The position numbers were made by a program, and so were the translations under genes. Shown in pieces: positions 25,761 to 36,997 of a stretch of 62,500 nucleotides of DNA. The DNA is taken from NCBI GenBank assembly GCA_003331265.1, contig QOPV01000009.1, forward strand, positions 1-62,500. Direction: 5' to 3'. This DNA comes from Cryomorphaceae bacterium (GTDB lineage Bacteria; Bacteroidota; Bacteroidia; Flavobacteriales; Flavobacteriaceae). The notes below the pieces were generated by a model that was not told the origin of the DNA, did no database searches, and saw nothing but the letters and a program-made list of their open reading frames with translations. Each line of letters begins with the position of its first letter. Within the stretch, counting starts at the first letter, position 1.

Positions 25761-27013
25761 TTTTCTAATTCATCTATCTTAGCGCTCATTAGTTTATAAT
25801 TTTCATTATCTCCAACAGTGTAGTAAATATTCTTTGCTGTTTTTAAAGCTTCGATGTTTGTTGGATCAATTTCAATGAGTTTTTCTAGATAAGGTAAACA
25901 TGAAGCGTACAAGTCTTCTCTGTCTTGTTTTAGCTTGTCATATTTCTCAAAATCACTTCTTTTATTTGAAGTAGCTAATTCATTCATTTGTTCTACAAGA
26001 GCTTCCTCACCTTCTAAAATCAAACCAACCAAATTTAAATATGTTGACGCATAATTAGGGTCTAATTCTAATGATTTTTTATAGTAATTCATAGCATCTT
26101 CAAATTCACCTTGCTCAACGTTAATAACACCTAAATTATAATATAAAATAGCGTTATCCGGATCTTTTGTTATAGCTTCCTGCATTAGAGTTTTAAACTT
26201 TTCTTTATTTCCAAGCTTCATATATAAATCCGCCTCTGAAAGTAAAAGATTTAAGTCATCAGGTCTAATTTTTCTAGCATCTTCAATTGCTGTTACTGCC
26301 ATATCTGTTTCGCCTAACTGAACGTATATAAGTGCAATATTTTTAACAATTTCAGGTAACCTTGATTCTGTTTTACCAACCCTTGGGTTTGTATAATCCT
26401 TAGAGGATTTAAAAAGATTATATTCGGTTTCACTTACCTTCTCTTCAATTTGAGTTTCTACAGGCGTAATAAAATATTCCGAGACAATTCCTGTATAATT
26501 CATTTTTTTTAGCTTATTGTAATATTCTAAAGCAACTTGATAATCATTACCATTTACCGAGCTTGAAGCAGCAAAATATAGATAGTTGACATTCTCATCT
26601 TTATCTGGATTAATTAAATAAGCGTCATATAATCTTTTTGAGGCACTGATGAAATCTTCGTTCTTGTTGTCTTGTACTGCTAAATTTACCAACTCAATTT
26701 CAATTTGATCTATTAGAATGCCAGCGTCCTCTGTATATTTATCAAAATTATCTAAATCAATAGCTTTTCTAAGTAATGGGACAGCATCATCATAATTCGT
26801 ATCGCCTTTGCTAGCCCAACCTAGTAAATAATAGTAGTGAGCCTGATACTTTTGTTCAGAAGATATTATTACGCCCTCTATTTGAGAAAGAATATCTAAA
26901 GCCTCATTATAAAAACCTTCATTTAAACGTTTTTCAGCATTTCTTAATTCTTTCTTTTGAGAAAAACCAAAAACTGTTGTGAACATTATAATTATAACTA
27001 TAATTTTTTTCAT
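25754..27013 (-). CDS. exported tetratricopeptide-repeat protein
   Basis: This encodes 419 residues with a signal peptide (hydrophobic stretch to about residue 17, FGFSQ). At least six TPR-like helix pairs are visible, including NPDDLNLLLSEADLYMKLG-type and YYNLGVINVEQGEFEDAMNY-type units. It is likely periplasmic and used for protein-protein contacts. It follows gyrA by 8 bases on the same strand, an arrangement that recurs in flavobacterial genomes by my recollection. No enzymatic motif was found. Confidence 0.85.
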   Translation of the reverse strand: MKKIIVIIIMFTTVFGFSQKKELRNAEKRLNEGFYNEALDILSQIEGVIISSEQKYQAHYYYLLGWASKGDTNYDDAVPLLRKAIDLDNFDKYTEDAGILIDQIEIELVNLAVQDNKNEDFISASKRLYDAYLINPDKDENVNYLYFAASSSVNGNDYQVALEYYNKLKKMNYTGIVSEYFITPVETQIEEKVSETEYNLFKSSKDYTNPRVGKTESRLPEIVKNIALIYVQLGETDMAVTAIEDARKIRPDDLNLLLSEADLYMKLGNKEKFKTLMQEAITKDPDNAILYYNLGVINVEQGEFEDAMNYYKKSLELDPNYASTYLNLVGLILEGEEALVEQMNELATSNKRSDFEKYDKLKQDREDLYASCLPYLEKLIEIDPTNIEALKTAKNIYYTVGDNENYKLMSAKIDELENQ

Positions 27014-27021
27014 CGGTTAAA

Positions 27022-29538
27022 TTATTTTAAATCGTTATTATTTTCTGTAGATTCATCTGTAATATCAACTTCAATATCTTCCAAATCTTGTACATCGTCA
27101 TCATCATGGACAACTTTAGCAACAGCGGCTATTGAATCATTTTCTTTTAAATTTATTAATTTCACACCCTGTGTTGCCCTTCCCATGACTCTTAGTGAGG
27201 ACACCTCCATTCTAATCGCAATTCCAGACTTATTTATGATCATCAAATCATCATTATCTGTGACATTTTTTAGAGAAACAAGTTTGCCAGTTTTTTCAGT
27301 AACTGAAATGGTTTTAACTCCTTTACCACCTCTATTGGTCATTCGGTATGCATCTAAACTAGATCTTTTACCATAACCATTTTCAGAAACAACTAAAATA
27401 TCACTGTCCATATCATTAACTGAAATCATACCAACTACCTCGTCGTTATCATCTTTAAGTCTTATTCCTCTGACACCAGAGGCATTTCTACCCATAGGAC
27501 GAGTTTTACTTTCCTCAAACCTAATACATTTTCCTGATTGAACTGCTATAAGAACTTGTGAGTTTCCAGTTGTTAATTTAGCCTCTAATAATTCATCATC
27601 ATCCTTAATAGTAATTGCATTAATACCATTTGATCTTGGTCTTGAATATTGCTCTAAAGAAGTTTTCTTGACCTGGCCTTTTTTTGTAGCCATGATAACA
27701 TAATGAGTATTGATATATTCTTCATCTTTTAAATCTTGAGTGCAAATAAAAGCTTTTACATCATCATCTTGTTCTATATTGATCAAGTTTTGAATTGCTC
27801 TACCTTTAGATGTTTTACTTCCCTCAGGAATTTCATAAACTCTCATCCAGAAACATTTGCCTTTTTGTGTAAAAAATAGCATGTATTGGTGATTTGTTCC
27901 TATAAATAAATGTTCTAAAAAGTCTTCATTCCTAGTTGTTGATGCTTTTTGGCCTACACCCCCTCTGTGTTGTGTTTTATATTCAACTAACGGAGTTCTT
28001 TTAATGTAACCAGCATTAGAGATAGTTAAAACAACTTTTTCGTCTGGAATCATATCCTCAATACTGAGATCTCCCCCTGCATATTCAATTGTTGATCTTC
28101 TCTCATCTCCGTATTTTTCTAATATTTCAGAAAGTTCAGATTTAATAATATCCATTCTTCTATCCTTACTATCTAATATTCCTTTAAGATCTTTAATAGT
28201 CATCATTAACTCATCAAATTCAGATCTAAGTTTATCTTGCTCTAAACCAGTTAATTGTCTTAATCTCATTTCAACAATTGCCTTAGATTGAATTTCACTT
28301 AATTTAAATTCAGCTATTAACTTTTCTTTTGCTTGATCAGCGTTTGATGAGGATCGAATTAGAGAAATAACCTTATCAATATTATCAGACGCAATAATCA
28401 AACCTTCTAAAATATGTGCTCTTTCTTCTGCTTTTTTTAGCTCATATTTAGTTCTTCTGACTACCACTTCATGTCTATGATCTACAAAATGACTAATCAT
28501 TTCTTTTAAGTTTAACATCTGAGGCCTACCTTTAACTAATGCTATGTTATTAACACTAAAAGACGATTGGAGTGGAGTATACTTATAAAGTGTATTTAAA
28601 ACTATATTCGGAATAGCGTCTCTTTTTAAAACGTATACAATTCTCATTCCTTTTCTATCAGATTCATCTCGAATCGTGGAAATACCATCAATTTTTTTAT
28701 CATTAACCATCTCAGCAGTTTTCCTAATCATTTCTGCTTTATTAACCTGGTAAGGAATTTCTGTAACAATGATGCATTCTCTTCCAGAAACTTCTTCAAT
28801 TTCAGCTTTTGCTCTCATCACAATTCTTCCTCTACCAGTATGAAATGCTTCTTTTACACCATCATAACCATAAATAGTTCCCCCAGTAGGAAAGTCAGGA
28901 GCTTTAACAAATTCAATTAATTGATCGATAGTTATATCATTGTTTTCAATAAAAGCAATTGTACCATTAATAACTTCGGATAAATTGTGGGGAGGCATAT
29001 TAGTAGCCATACCAACAGCAATCCCTGAAGCTCCATTTACTAATAAATTTGGAATTTTTGTTGGTAAAACAGTTGGTTCCATAATTGAATCATCATAATT
29101 CAACTGATGATCTACTGTTTCTTTGTCTAGGTCAGCTACCATTTCTTCTGAAATTTTTTGCATTCTTGCTTCAGTGTAACGCATCGCTGCAGGGCTATCT
29201 CCATCAACTGAACCATAGTTACCCTGACCATCTACCATCAAATATCTTAAACTCCAATCTTGAGCCATTCTAACCATGGTATCATAGACTGAAGAATCAC
29301 CGTGAGGATGGTACTTACCTAATACTTCTCCAACAATGAAAGCTGATTTTTTAAACTTACTTGACGATCTCAATCCAAGTTGATGCATTCCATACAAAAC
29401 CCTGCGATGTACAGGTTTTAAACCATCTCTAACATCGGGAAGAGCCCTGGAAACGATAACAGACATTGAATAATCAATATATGCTGACTTCATTGCATCT
29501 TCAATATTAACAGGGATAAGTTTTTCTCCTTCGCTCAT
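27022..29538 (-). CDS. gyrA: DNA gyrase subunit A
   Basis: This encodes 838 residues. The catalytic Tyr121 is in [10 protein letters not shown], and the breakage-reunion domain is about 30-500, with a pinwheel C-terminal domain after that. The quinolone region has Ser82 and Asp86 ([10 protein letters not shown]), the residues usual in drug-sensitive enzymes. The position of the GyrA box reads QHRGGVG, with both basic positions altered against the E. coli QRRGGKG. The related form is, as far as I recall, usual in this phylum. It introduces negative supercoils together with GyrB. The gene is divergent from clpC across a 208-base region and is followed by a TPR protein gene. Confidence 0.97.
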   Translation of the reverse strand: MSEGEKLIPVNIEDAMKSAYIDYSMSVIVSRALPDVRDGLKPVHRRVLYGMHQLGLRSSSKFKKSAFIVGEVLGKYHPHGDSSVYDTMVRMAQDWSLRYLMVDGQGNYGSVDGDSPAAMRYTEARMQKISEEMVADLDKETVDHQLNYDDSIMEPTVLPTKIPNLLVNGASGIAVGMATNMPPHNLSEVINGTIAFIENNDITIDQLIEFVKAPDFPTGGTIYGYDGVKEAFHTGRGRIVMRAKAEIEEVSGRECIIVTEIPYQVNKAEMIRKTAEMVNDKKIDGISTIRDESDRKGMRIVYVLKRDAIPNIVLNTLYKYTPLQSSFSVNNIALVKGRPQMLNLKEMISHFVDHRHEVVVRRTKYELKKAEERAHILEGLIIASDNIDKVISLIRSSSNADQAKEKLIAEFKLSEIQSKAIVEMRLRQLTGLEQDKLRSEFDELMMTIKDLKGILDSKDRRMDIIKSELSEILEKYGDERRSTIEYAGGDLSIEDMIPDEKVVLTISNAGYIKRTPLVEYKTQHRGGVGQKASTTRNEDFLEHLFIGTNHQYMLFFTQKGKCFWMRVYEIPEGSKTSKGRAIQNLINIEQDDDVKAFICTQDLKDEEYINTHYVIMATKKGQVKKTSLEQYSRPRSNGINAITIKDDDELLEAKLTTGNSQVLIAVQSGKCIRFEESKTRPMGRNASGVRGIRLKDDNDEVVGMISVNDMDSDILVVSENGYGKRSSLDAYRMTNRGGKGVKTISVTEKTGKLVSLKNVTDNDDLMIINKSGIAIRMEVSSLRVMGRATQGVKLINLKENDSIAAVAKVVHDDDDVQDLEDIEVDITDESTENNNDLK

Positions 29539-29746
29539 AATTATTTATAATTAATCTATTAATAAAAAAACATCTAATCAAAGATAACAATTGCCTCAGT
29601 TATAAACATATTTAAGTTCCACAATTTTAAATAATTTTATTAACATATTTTATTTAATATTATTGTTTAATTACAGATAAAAAAACTTGGAATTAATTTA
29701 TTTTTTTTGTCTATTTACTTTGTAATTAATAATAAAGTTATTTAGA
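29539..29746. other. 208-base divergent intergenic region (gyrA/clpC)
   Basis: This is the longest gene-free stretch in the window. It contains the gyrA -7 box on the minus strand (29579-29586) and an imperfect plus-strand box TTACTTTG at 29715-29722 in front of clpC. No CtsR-like heptads, CIRCE element or structured RNA was seen. Confidence 0.5.
29579..29586 (-). promoter_or_regulatory. promoter -7 box for gyrA
   Basis: On the minus strand this reads TATCTTTG, an exact match to TAnnTTTG. It lies 40 bases before the gyrA start, giving a leader of about 35 bases. Confidence 0.5.
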
Positions 29747-32281
29747 ATGGATGATAATTTCTCTTCAAGGGTTAAGGATGTGATTACCTACAGCAAGGAA
29801 GAAGCGTTGAGACTTGGACACGATTTTATAGGAACAGAGCACCTTTTACTCGGAATGTTAAGAGATGGAGGAGGAAAAGCTATTTCAATCTTAAATTCAT
29901 TAGAAGTGGATTTAGACTATTTAAGAAAAAAAGTGGAAATATTAAGTCCTCCTAACCCCATTAATGATTTTGATCAAAATCATAAAAAAAACTTACACCT
30001 TACTAGACAAGCAGAAAGAGCATTAAAAACCACTTTTTTAGAAGCAAAACTTTTTCAAGGAAAATCAATTAACACGGCTCATCTTCTGCTATGTATTCTA
30101 AGAAATGAGAATGACCCAACAACTAAACTTTTAATAAAGCTTCAACTTGATTATGAAACTGTAAAAGAGCAGTTTAAATACATGTTGACAGAATCTGACG
30201 ATAACTATTCTAACCTACCATCCTCAGAAACTTTTCCTGATGACTCAAAAGATGAAGAAAGTCCTATTGAAGAAAATCCATTTACAATTAAAACGGATAG
30301 TAAATCTAAAATAAAATCAAAAACACCAGTATTAGATAATTTTGGAAGAGACTTAACCGCATTTGCTACACAAGGAAAACTAGACCCAGTTATAGGTAGA
30401 GAAAAAGAAATAGAAAGAGTGTCTCAAATTTTAAGTAGAAGAAAGAAAAATAATCCATTACTTATTGGTGAACCTGGAGTTGGTAAGTCTGCCATCGCTG
30501 AGGGATTAGCATTAAGGATTATTGAAAAAAAAGTATCAAGAATATTATACAATAAAAGGGTAGTAACGCTTGATTTAGCTAGTATAGTTGCTGGAACAAA
30601 ATACAGAGGACAGTTTGAAGAAAGAATGAAAGCAGTTATGAACGAAATTGAAAAGAATGAAGATATAATATTATTTATTGACGAAATTCATACAATTGTT
30701 GGAGCTGGCGGGGCAACAGGTAGTCTTGATGCATCAAATATGTTTAAACCTGCACTTGCAAGAGGAGAAATTCAATGTATAGGGGCTACCACTTTAGATG
30801 AATACAGACAGTACATAGAAAAGGATGGTGCTTTAGAAAGAAGGTTTCAAAAGATAATTGTTCAACCCACCGACATTGATGAAACGATTGAAATTCTAAA
30901 AAACATTAAAGATAAATACGAATCTCATCATAATGTAAATTTTACAGATAAAGCTATTATTGCTTGTGTAAAATTAACTGACAGATATATATCTGATCGT
31001 TTTCTCCCAGATAAGGCAATCGATGCAATGGATGAAGCTGGTTCTAGAGTACATATAACAAATATGGATGTTCCAAAAAATATTGTTGAATTAGAAAATA
31101 ACCTTGAAAAAGTTAGAGAAAATAAAAACACTGTAGTTAAAAAACAAAAATATGAAGAGGCTGCGAAACTTAGAGATGATGAAAAAAGAATTGAAAAAGA
31201 ACTTTTGTTGGCTCAGGAAAAATGGCAAGAAGACATAAAACAACATAGAGAAACTGTAACAGAAGATGATATTTCTCAAGTAGTTTCAATGATAACTGGA
31301 ATTCCAATAAATAAAATTGCCAAAGCTGAGCTTAATCAATTATCTAATCTTGACAAAAAAATATCTGGAAAGGTTATTGGACAACAAGATGCTGTTCTCA
31401 AGGTGGTTAAAGCAATTCAAAGAAATAGAGCTGGAATAAAAGACCCTAACAAACCGATCGGATCATTTATCTTTTTGGGACAAACTGGAGTTGGAAAAAC
31501 ACAGCTTGCTAAAATATTATCATCCGAATTATTTAATGGAAGCGATTCGCTAATCAGAATCGACATGAGTGAATATATGGAGAAATTTGCTGTTTCTAGA
31601 CTAATTGGAGCACCTCCTGGTTATGTTGGATATGAGGAGGGTGGACAATTAACTGAAAAAGTCAGAAGAAAACCATATAGTGTTATTTTATTGGATGAAG
31701 TTGAGAAAGCCCATCCAGATATTTTTAACATGCTTTTACAGGTTTTAGATGAAGGAACTTTAACTGATAGCTTAGGTAGAAAAATTGATTTTAAAAACAC
31801 AGTAATAATCATGACTTCAAATCTTGGAGCCAGAGAAGTTAAAGATTTTGGAAATGGAGTTGGATTCGGAACTGAAGCTTTAAAAGCCCAAGAGTCAAAA
31901 AATATTAGAAATACTATTGAAAAATCTTTGAAAAAAGCGTTTTCACCCGAATTTTTAAACAGAGTTGATGAAATAGTTATTTTTAATAGTTTAGAAAAAG
32001 ATGATTTAAAGAAAATAATAGATATCGAACTCCAAACTCTATTGAAAAGAACAAAAGATCTTGGTTATAATGTCAAAATATCATCAAAAGCATTAAACTT
32101 TCTATGCAATAAAGGTTTCGATAAAAAATATGGTGCTAGACCATTAAAAAGAGCTATTCAGAAATATATTGAGGACTTGCTAGCTGAAGAGATTGTAAAA
32201 GCAAAGTTAAATATTGGCGATTCAATTAAAATAGATTGGGATGGTAAGTCTGATAATCTATCCACAGATAATAGTAAATAA
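29747..32281 (+). CDS. clpC: ATP-dependent Clp protease ATP-binding subunit ClpC
   Basis: This encodes 844 residues. Domain order: two N-terminal Clp repeats (about 1-150), first AAA+ module (Walker A GEPGVGKS at about 241-248), a UVR-type segment (KYEEAAKLRDDE at about 465) and second AAA+ module (GQTGVGKT at about 578-585) with a C-terminal D2-small domain. The middle UVR motif separates ClpC from ClpB and ClpA. It unfolds proteins for ClpP. It stands alone with its own promoter region. The thr operon starts 44 bases downstream on the same strand, and no terminator hairpin was recognised between them. Confidence 0.96.
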   Translation: MDDNFSSRVKDVITYSKEEALRLGHDFIGTEHLLLGMLRDGGGKAISILNSLEVDLDYLRKKVEILSPPNPINDFDQNHKKNLHLTRQAERALKTTFLEAKLFQGKSINTAHLLLCILRNENDPTTKLLIKLQLDYETVKEQFKYMLTESDDNYSNLPSSETFPDDSKDEESPIEENPFTIKTDSKSKIKSKTPVLDNFGRDLTAFATQGKLDPVIGREKEIERVSQILSRRKKNNPLLIGEPGVGKSAIAEGLALRIIEKKVSRILYNKRVVTLDLASIVAGTKYRGQFEERMKAVMNEIEKNEDIILFIDEIHTIVGAGGATGSLDASNMFKPALARGEIQCIGATTLDEYRQYIEKDGALERRFQKIIVQPTDIDETIEILKNIKDKYESHHNVNFTDKAIIACVKLTDRYISDRFLPDKAIDAMDEAGSRVHITNMDVPKNIVELENNLEKVRENKNTVVKKQKYEEAAKLRDDEKRIEKELLLAQEKWQEDIKQHRETVTEDDISQVVSMITGIPINKIAKAELNQLSNLDKKISGKVIGQQDAVLKVVKAIQRNRAGIKDPNKPIGSFIFLGQTGVGKTQLAKILSSELFNGSDSLIRIDMSEYMEKFAVSRLIGAPPGYVGYEEGGQLTEKVRRKPYSVILLDEVEKAHPDIFNMLLQVLDEGTLTDSLGRKIDFKNTVIIMTSNLGAREVKDFGNGVGFGTEALKAQESKNIRNTIEKSLKKAFSPEFLNRVDEIVIFNSLEKDDLKKIIDIELQTLLKRTKDLGYNVKISSKALNFLCNKGFDKKYGARPLKRAIQKYIEDLLAEEIVKAKLNIGDSIKIDWDGKSDNLSTDNSK

Positions 32282-32325
32282 TATTTCTTTTTTTCCTAAC
32301 TCAAACAATATTTTTACAAAAATAA

Positions 32326-34770
32326 ATGATAGTTATAAAATTTGGTGGGTCATCAATTTCAAATTCTAAAAATATTGAGAAATCAATCAAAATAATTAAT
32401 AACTATAAGGGAAACATAATTGTTATTTTTTCTGCGTTTGGAGGTGTAACAGATCTTTTAATGGAATCTGGAAAATTAGCAAGCAATCAAGATAAAAATT
32501 ATGTCAAAAAATTTAACTTAATTAAAAAAATACATTTTGATATATGTACTTCTCTATTTGATATAAATAATCAAAGTCAAATATTAAGTTATGTTCAACA
32601 AAATCTAAATATTCTAGAAAGTATTTTAGAAGGTATATATAATTTAAAAGAGTTTAGTAATAAATCTTCTGCTACTATTTCAGGTTTTGGAGAGTTAATG
32701 TCATATTATATTATAGGAAAATTAGGTGAAGTTAGGAATTTAGAATTTCAGATTAAAGATTCAAGAGAAATCATAACAACTAAGCTTATTAAAATTAATA
32801 ACTCTCAAGTTGACTTCAAATTAACTAAAAAAAAATGGGATAGTTTTTTTAAAGAAAAAAATAAGCGAATAATCATAATGCCAGGATTTATTGCTAGGGA
32901 TAACTTTGGAAATGATGTAACTCTTGGCAGAGGCGGATCAGACTATACCGCGTCAATAATAGCATCAGTTAGTGGAGCAAATAAATTAGATATTTGGACT
33001 GATGTTAGTGGAATGTTTACTGCTAATCCAACTATTGTTAAGCAAGCTATATCTATTGATTCACTTTCTTATCAGGAAGCTATGGAATTATCACATTTCG
33101 GAGCAAAAGTTATTTTTCCACCAACCATTCAGCCTGTAATGAACAAAAATATTCCTGTATCTATAAAAAATACTTTTAAACCAGATGATAGTGGAACTGA
33201 AATATCTAATAAAAATAATTCGCGTTTCAATATAGTAAAAGGAATTAGCCATATCCAAGGAATTTCACTGTTAACATTAGAGGGAAGCGGTATGATTGGC
33301 AGCCCTGGATACTCAAAAAAATTGTTTGAAATATTGTCAGTTAGTAATATTAATATAATAATGATTACTCAAGCTTCTTCAGAACACTCTATTTGTATTG
33401 GTGTTAAAGGTGAAGAGCGTGAGAAAGCAAAAAAAATAATTGATGAAGAGTTTTATAATGAAATAACTAACAATATTATAAAACCATTAAAAGTAGAAAG
33501 AGATCTTGCGATAATTGCCTTAGTTGGAGATAAAATGAAGAATCATCAAGGTATTAGTGGGAAAATGTTTAGTGTTTTGGGCTACAATAACATTAATGTT
33601 AAAGCTATATCTCAAGGCGCCTCAGAAAGAAATATCACAGCGGTAATTAAAAAAAAAGATGTTAAAAAAGCTCTTAACACTTTACATGAAAAGTTTTTTG
33701 AAAAGAACATAAAACAATTAAACTTATTTATTACCGGAGTTGGAAATGTTGGAAAAAAATTATTAGAACAAATTTTTAATCAAACTAAATATTTAGAAGA
33801 AAATTTGCATATCCAAATTAAAATAGTTGGAATATCTAATTCAAAAAAAATGCTATTCAATAATAATGGAATAGTAATTAATAATTGGCAGAATGAACTA
33901 AAAAAGGGAGAAAAATCGAGCGAGGAAAAGTTTTTTAAAAGAACTAAAACATTAAATCTTAGAAATAGCATTTTTATAGATAATACTGCTAGTGAAATAA
34001 TTGCAAATACTTATAAAGATTATTTGAGAAATAGCATAAGTGTTGTCACATGTAATAAAATTGCTTGTTCAGATAATTATTTAAATTACAAAAATTTAAA
34101 TGATCTTTCTAAACAATATGGCTCATCGTTTTTGTTTGAAACAAATGTTGGGGCTGGCTTACCAATAATTGATACCTTAAATAACCTAATTGCCTCAGGA
34201 GACAGAATAAAATCAATTCAAGCTGTTCTCTCAGGAAGTTTAAACTACATCTTTAATAATTTTAACAAAAAAAATTCTTTCGAAAATACAGTTAAAAGCG
34301 CTATGAGTGAGGGTTATACAGAGCCTGATCCTAAAATTGATTTAAGCGGAATAGATGTTGCTAGAAAAATTCTAATTCTAGCTAGAGTGAGTGGTATTAA
34401 ATTAGAACTAAATGATATAAAAAATAATTCTTTTCTTCCAAAAGATTGTTTAAATACTAAAAATAATGATGAACTTTTAAAATGTCTCTCATCAAATGCA
34501 AATCATTTTAATGAAATTTTAAAAGATGCTAACAACAAAAAATGTAAAATTAAATATGTTGCTGAATTAAATAATGGGAAAGCTAGCGTTGGACTTAAAT
34601 TAATTCCAAAGGGACATGATTTTTATAATCTAGAGGGAAGTGACAACATTGTATTATTTTATACCGATAGATATCATACACAACCTTTAATTGTAAAAGG
34701 AGCTGGAGCGGGAGCAGAGGTGACTGCAGCTGGTATTTTTGGAGATATAATTAAAATTGGTAAAAGGTAA
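32326..34770 (+). CDS. thrA: bifunctional aspartate kinase / homoserine dehydrogenase I
   Basis: This encodes 814 residues, the usual size of the fusion. The aspartokinase domain (about 1-285) has VIKFGGSS at the N-terminus and a GRGGSDYTA motif near 205. Two ACT domains (about 310-460) bind threonine for feedback control. The homoserine dehydrogenase domain (465-814) has the dinucleotide-binding GVGNVG motif near 471. It catalyses the first and third steps from aspartate to homoserine. The order thrA-thrB-thrC is the same as in E. coli, with a gap of 1 base to thrB. The 44-base leader has no visible attenuator peptide rich in Thr or Ile codons. Confidence 0.96.
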   Translation: MIVIKFGGSSISNSKNIEKSIKIINNYKGNIIVIFSAFGGVTDLLMESGKLASNQDKNYVKKFNLIKKIHFDICTSLFDINNQSQILSYVQQNLNILESILEGIYNLKEFSNKSSATISGFGELMSYYIIGKLGEVRNLEFQIKDSREIITTKLIKINNSQVDFKLTKKKWDSFFKEKNKRIIIMPGFIARDNFGNDVTLGRGGSDYTASIIASVSGANKLDIWTDVSGMFTANPTIVKQAISIDSLSYQEAMELSHFGAKVIFPPTIQPVMNKNIPVSIKNTFKPDDSGTEISNKNNSRFNIVKGISHIQGISLLTLEGSGMIGSPGYSKKLFEILSVSNINIIMITQASSEHSICIGVKGEEREKAKKIIDEEFYNEITNNIIKPLKVERDLAIIALVGDKMKNHQGISGKMFSVLGYNNINVKAISQGASERNITAVIKKKDVKKALNTLHEKFFEKNIKQLNLFITGVGNVGKKLLEQIFNQTKYLEENLHIQIKIVGISNSKKMLFNNNGIVINNWQNELKKGEKSSEEKFFKRTKTLNLRNSIFIDNTASEIIANTYKDYLRNSISVVTCNKIACSDNYLNYKNLNDLSKQYGSSFLFETNVGAGLPIIDTLNNLIASGDRIKSIQAVLSGSLNYIFNNFNKKNSFENTVKSAMSEGYTEPDPKIDLSGIDVARKILILARVSGIKLELNDIKNNSFLPKDCLNTKNNDELLKCLSSNANHFNEILKDANNKKCKIKYVAELNNGKASVGLKLIPKGHDFYNLEGSDNIVLFYTDRYHTQPLIVKGAGAGAEVTAAGIFGDIIKIGKR

Positions 34771-34771
34771 A

Positions 34772-35695
34772 ATGAACGAAATAAAAGTATTTTCGCCTGC
34801 AAGTGTAGCAAACCTTTCATGTGGATATGATATTTTAGGTGCATGTTTAGATGGAATAGGTGATGAAATAACAGTTCGTAAAACAAAAAATAAAGAAATA
34901 AAAATAAATAAAGTTTCGGGCCAAAAATTAAGTAAAAATGTAAGAAAAAATGTAGCTGGTGTTTCTGCTGTTGCATTTTTAAATGATATTAAAGTTGATT
35001 GTGGTTTTGAGATTGAAATAAAAAAAGGAATAAAACCAGGAAGCGGAATTGGAAGCAGTGCCGCTAGTGCTGCTGGAAGTGTTTTTGCTATTAATGAATT
35101 ATTAGGAAAGCCATTATCGAATAAAGACTTAATTAAATATGCTGCTGAAGGAGAAAAAGCTGCATGCGGAAGTGCAATCTATGATAATGTGGCAGCAGTT
35201 TTATTAGGCGGTTTTACTCTTGTAAGAGAAAAAAATGATATTATTAAGCTAAACTCACCCATTGGATTAGCCTTTACAATACTTCATCCGCAAATTGAAG
35301 TGAAAACTTCTGATTCTAGAGCTTTAATTAAAAAAGTTGTTTCTTTAGAAACTATGGTAAAACAATCAGCTAATTTAGGTGCATTTGTTAGTGGATTATA
35401 CACAGAAGATTATGAATTAATAGGTAGATCAATGAAAGATATAGTTATTGAGCCTCTCAGATCTATTCTAATACCTGATTTTGAAAAACTTAAAAAAATT
35501 TGTTACTCAAATGGAGCACTAGGATTTGGTATTTCTGGATCTGGACCATCTGTATTTGCTCTTTCTAATGGAATTATTCAGGCTAAAAAAATAAGCCAAT
35601 CCCTTGAAAAAAAATATAAAAAATTAAACATACCATTTGATATTCATTGTTCATATGTCAATAATCTTGGGGTTAGAATTATTGATTTAAAATAA
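34772..35695 (+). CDS. thrB: homoserine kinase
   Basis: This encodes 307 residues from the ATG at 34772, 1 base after the thrA stop. An upstream GTG-type reading at 34757 overlaps thrA and was rejected. The GHMP kinase ATP-binding motif PGSGIGSSAASA lies at 89-100; the N-terminal segment FSPASVANLSCGYD is typical for the family. The enzyme phosphorylates homoserine. It sits 3 bases before thrC in the operon. Confidence 0.95.
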   Translation: MNEIKVFSPASVANLSCGYDILGACLDGIGDEITVRKTKNKEIKINKVSGQKLSKNVRKNVAGVSAVAFLNDIKVDCGFEIEIKKGIKPGSGIGSSAASAAGSVFAINELLGKPLSNKDLIKYAAEGEKAACGSAIYDNVAAVLLGGFTLVREKNDIIKLNSPIGLAFTILHPQIEVKTSDSRALIKKVVSLETMVKQSANLGAFVSGLYTEDYELIGRSMKDIVIEPLRSILIPDFEKLKKICYSNGALGFGISGSGPSVFALSNGIIQAKKISQSLEKKYKKLNIPFDIHCSYVNNLGVRIIDLK

Positions 35696-35698
35696 ATC

Positions 35699-36997
35699 AT
35701 GTTATTTAAAAGTTTAAACGGAATTTCTAAAAAAGTAAACTTTGAAACTGCTGTTAAAAAAGGTCTAGCAGATGATGGTGGTTTATATTTCCCAGAACAC
35801 ATAAGACCTTTAAAAAAAGATTTTATAGAAAATTTAGAAAATTATTCTAATATTGACATCGCCCTAACAGTGCTCGAACAATTTATTGGGGACTCAATAA
35901 ATAAAATAGATTTAAGAAAAATATTATCCAATACAATTGATTTCGATTTTCCTTTGGTTGATCTAGGAAAAAATATTTATTCATTAGAATTGTTTCACGG
36001 TCCTACCCTAGCATTTAAAGATGTTGGGGCTAGGTTCATGGCTAATTGTTTAGCTTATTTTAATAAAAACAGTTCTAAATTAAATACAGTTTTGGTAGCA
36101 ACTTCAGGGGATACTGGAGCGGCAGTTGCTAACGGTTTTTATAAAGTCAAAGGAACAAACGTTATAATTTTATATCCCAAAAACAAAGTTAGTGAAATAC
36201 AAGAAAGACAATTAACTACGAACGGAAATAACATTACCGCGTTGAGAGTTAAAGGCAGTTTTGATGATTGTCAAAAAATAGTTAAAAATGCTTTTCTGGA
36301 TAAAGAATTAAATGAAAAATTTAATTTAACATCGGCAAATTCAATAAATATTGCTAGATGGCTTCCTCAATCACTATATTATTTTTATGCTGTTAAAAAT
36401 CTAAAAAAAGATAATTTAGTGTTTAGTATTCCAAGTGGAAATTTTGGAAATATTTGTGCAGGATTAATTGCAATGAAATTAGGCCTTCCGATTAAACATT
36501 TTATTGCTAGTACAAACTTAAACGATACAATTCCAAGATATTTTGAATCTCAAGTTTTATCACCAAAACCAACAATACAAACAATATCAAACGCAATGGA
36601 TGTCTCCATCCCTAGTAATTTTATAAGAATACAAGAAATGTTTGAAAATTTTCAAGATTTATCATCTGTAATGTCATCTTATTCTTTCAATGACAAACAA
36701 ACATTAGAAGCTGTTAAAAAAATCTACAATAACAACAATTATATTTTAGATCCTCATGGTGCTGTAGGTTATTTGGGTTTAAAAAAACACTTAGAAAGTT
36801 GTTCAGCTCAAAAAACTGGAGTTTTTTTAGAAACAGCCCACCCTATAAAATTTGCAAATGATATAGAAAAATCAATAAAAGTCAAAATCAAATTTCCTGA
36901 GAGAATTAATGGTATTTTATCAAAAAAGAAAAAATATTATAATATAGTTAGTTATAATAATTTTAAAACTAAAATTATGTCTATGGATTTTTATTGA
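35699..36997 (+). CDS. thrC: threonine synthase
   Basis: This encodes 432 residues. The PLP-binding lysine is Lys107 in LAFKDVG, and the N-terminal segment (ADDGGLYFPE) matches the longer threonine synthase class. It converts O-phosphohomoserine to threonine. It is the last gene of the operon; its last 17 bases overlap the 3' end of the convergent S9B peptidase gene, so no terminator fits between them. Confidence 0.95.
   Translation: MLFKSLNGISKKVNFETAVKKGLADDGGLYFPEHIRPLKKDFIENLENYSNIDIALTVLEQFIGDSINKIDLRKILSNTIDFDFPLVDLGKNIYSLELFHGPTLAFKDVGARFMANCLAYFNKNSSKLNTVLVATSGDTGAAVANGFYKVKGTNVIILYPKNKVSEIQERQLTTNGNNITALRVKGSFDDCQKIVKNAFLDKELNEKFNLTSANSINIARWLPQSLYYFYAVKNLKKDNLVFSIPSGNFGNICAGLIAMKLGLPIKHFIASTNLNDTIPRYFESQVLSPKPTIQTISNAMDVSIPSNFIRIQEMFENFQDLSSVMSSYSFNDKQTLEAVKKIYNNNNYILDPHGAVGYLGLKKHLESCSAQKTGVFLETAHPIKFANDIEKSIKVKIKFPERINGILSKKKKYYNIVSYNNFKTKIMSMDFY

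Noticed and set aside
26957-27376. Plus-strand frame of 139 residues across the TPR gene start and gyrA end
   Set aside because: It is antisense to two clear genes and has serine/phenylalanine-rich composition typical of shadows.
29539-29746. CtsR or CIRCE heat-shock operator before clpC
   Set aside because: Neither the CtsR heptad repeat nor the CIRCE inverted repeat was found in the 208 bases.
32282-32325. Leader or attenuator in front of thrA
   Set aside because: Only 44 bases separate clpC and thrA, with no Thr/Ile-rich leader peptide and no stem-loops.
34674-34976. Minus-strand frame of 100 residues over the thrA-thrB junction
   Set aside because: It is antisense to two essential-pathway genes and is rich in Leu/Phe/His runs with no domain.
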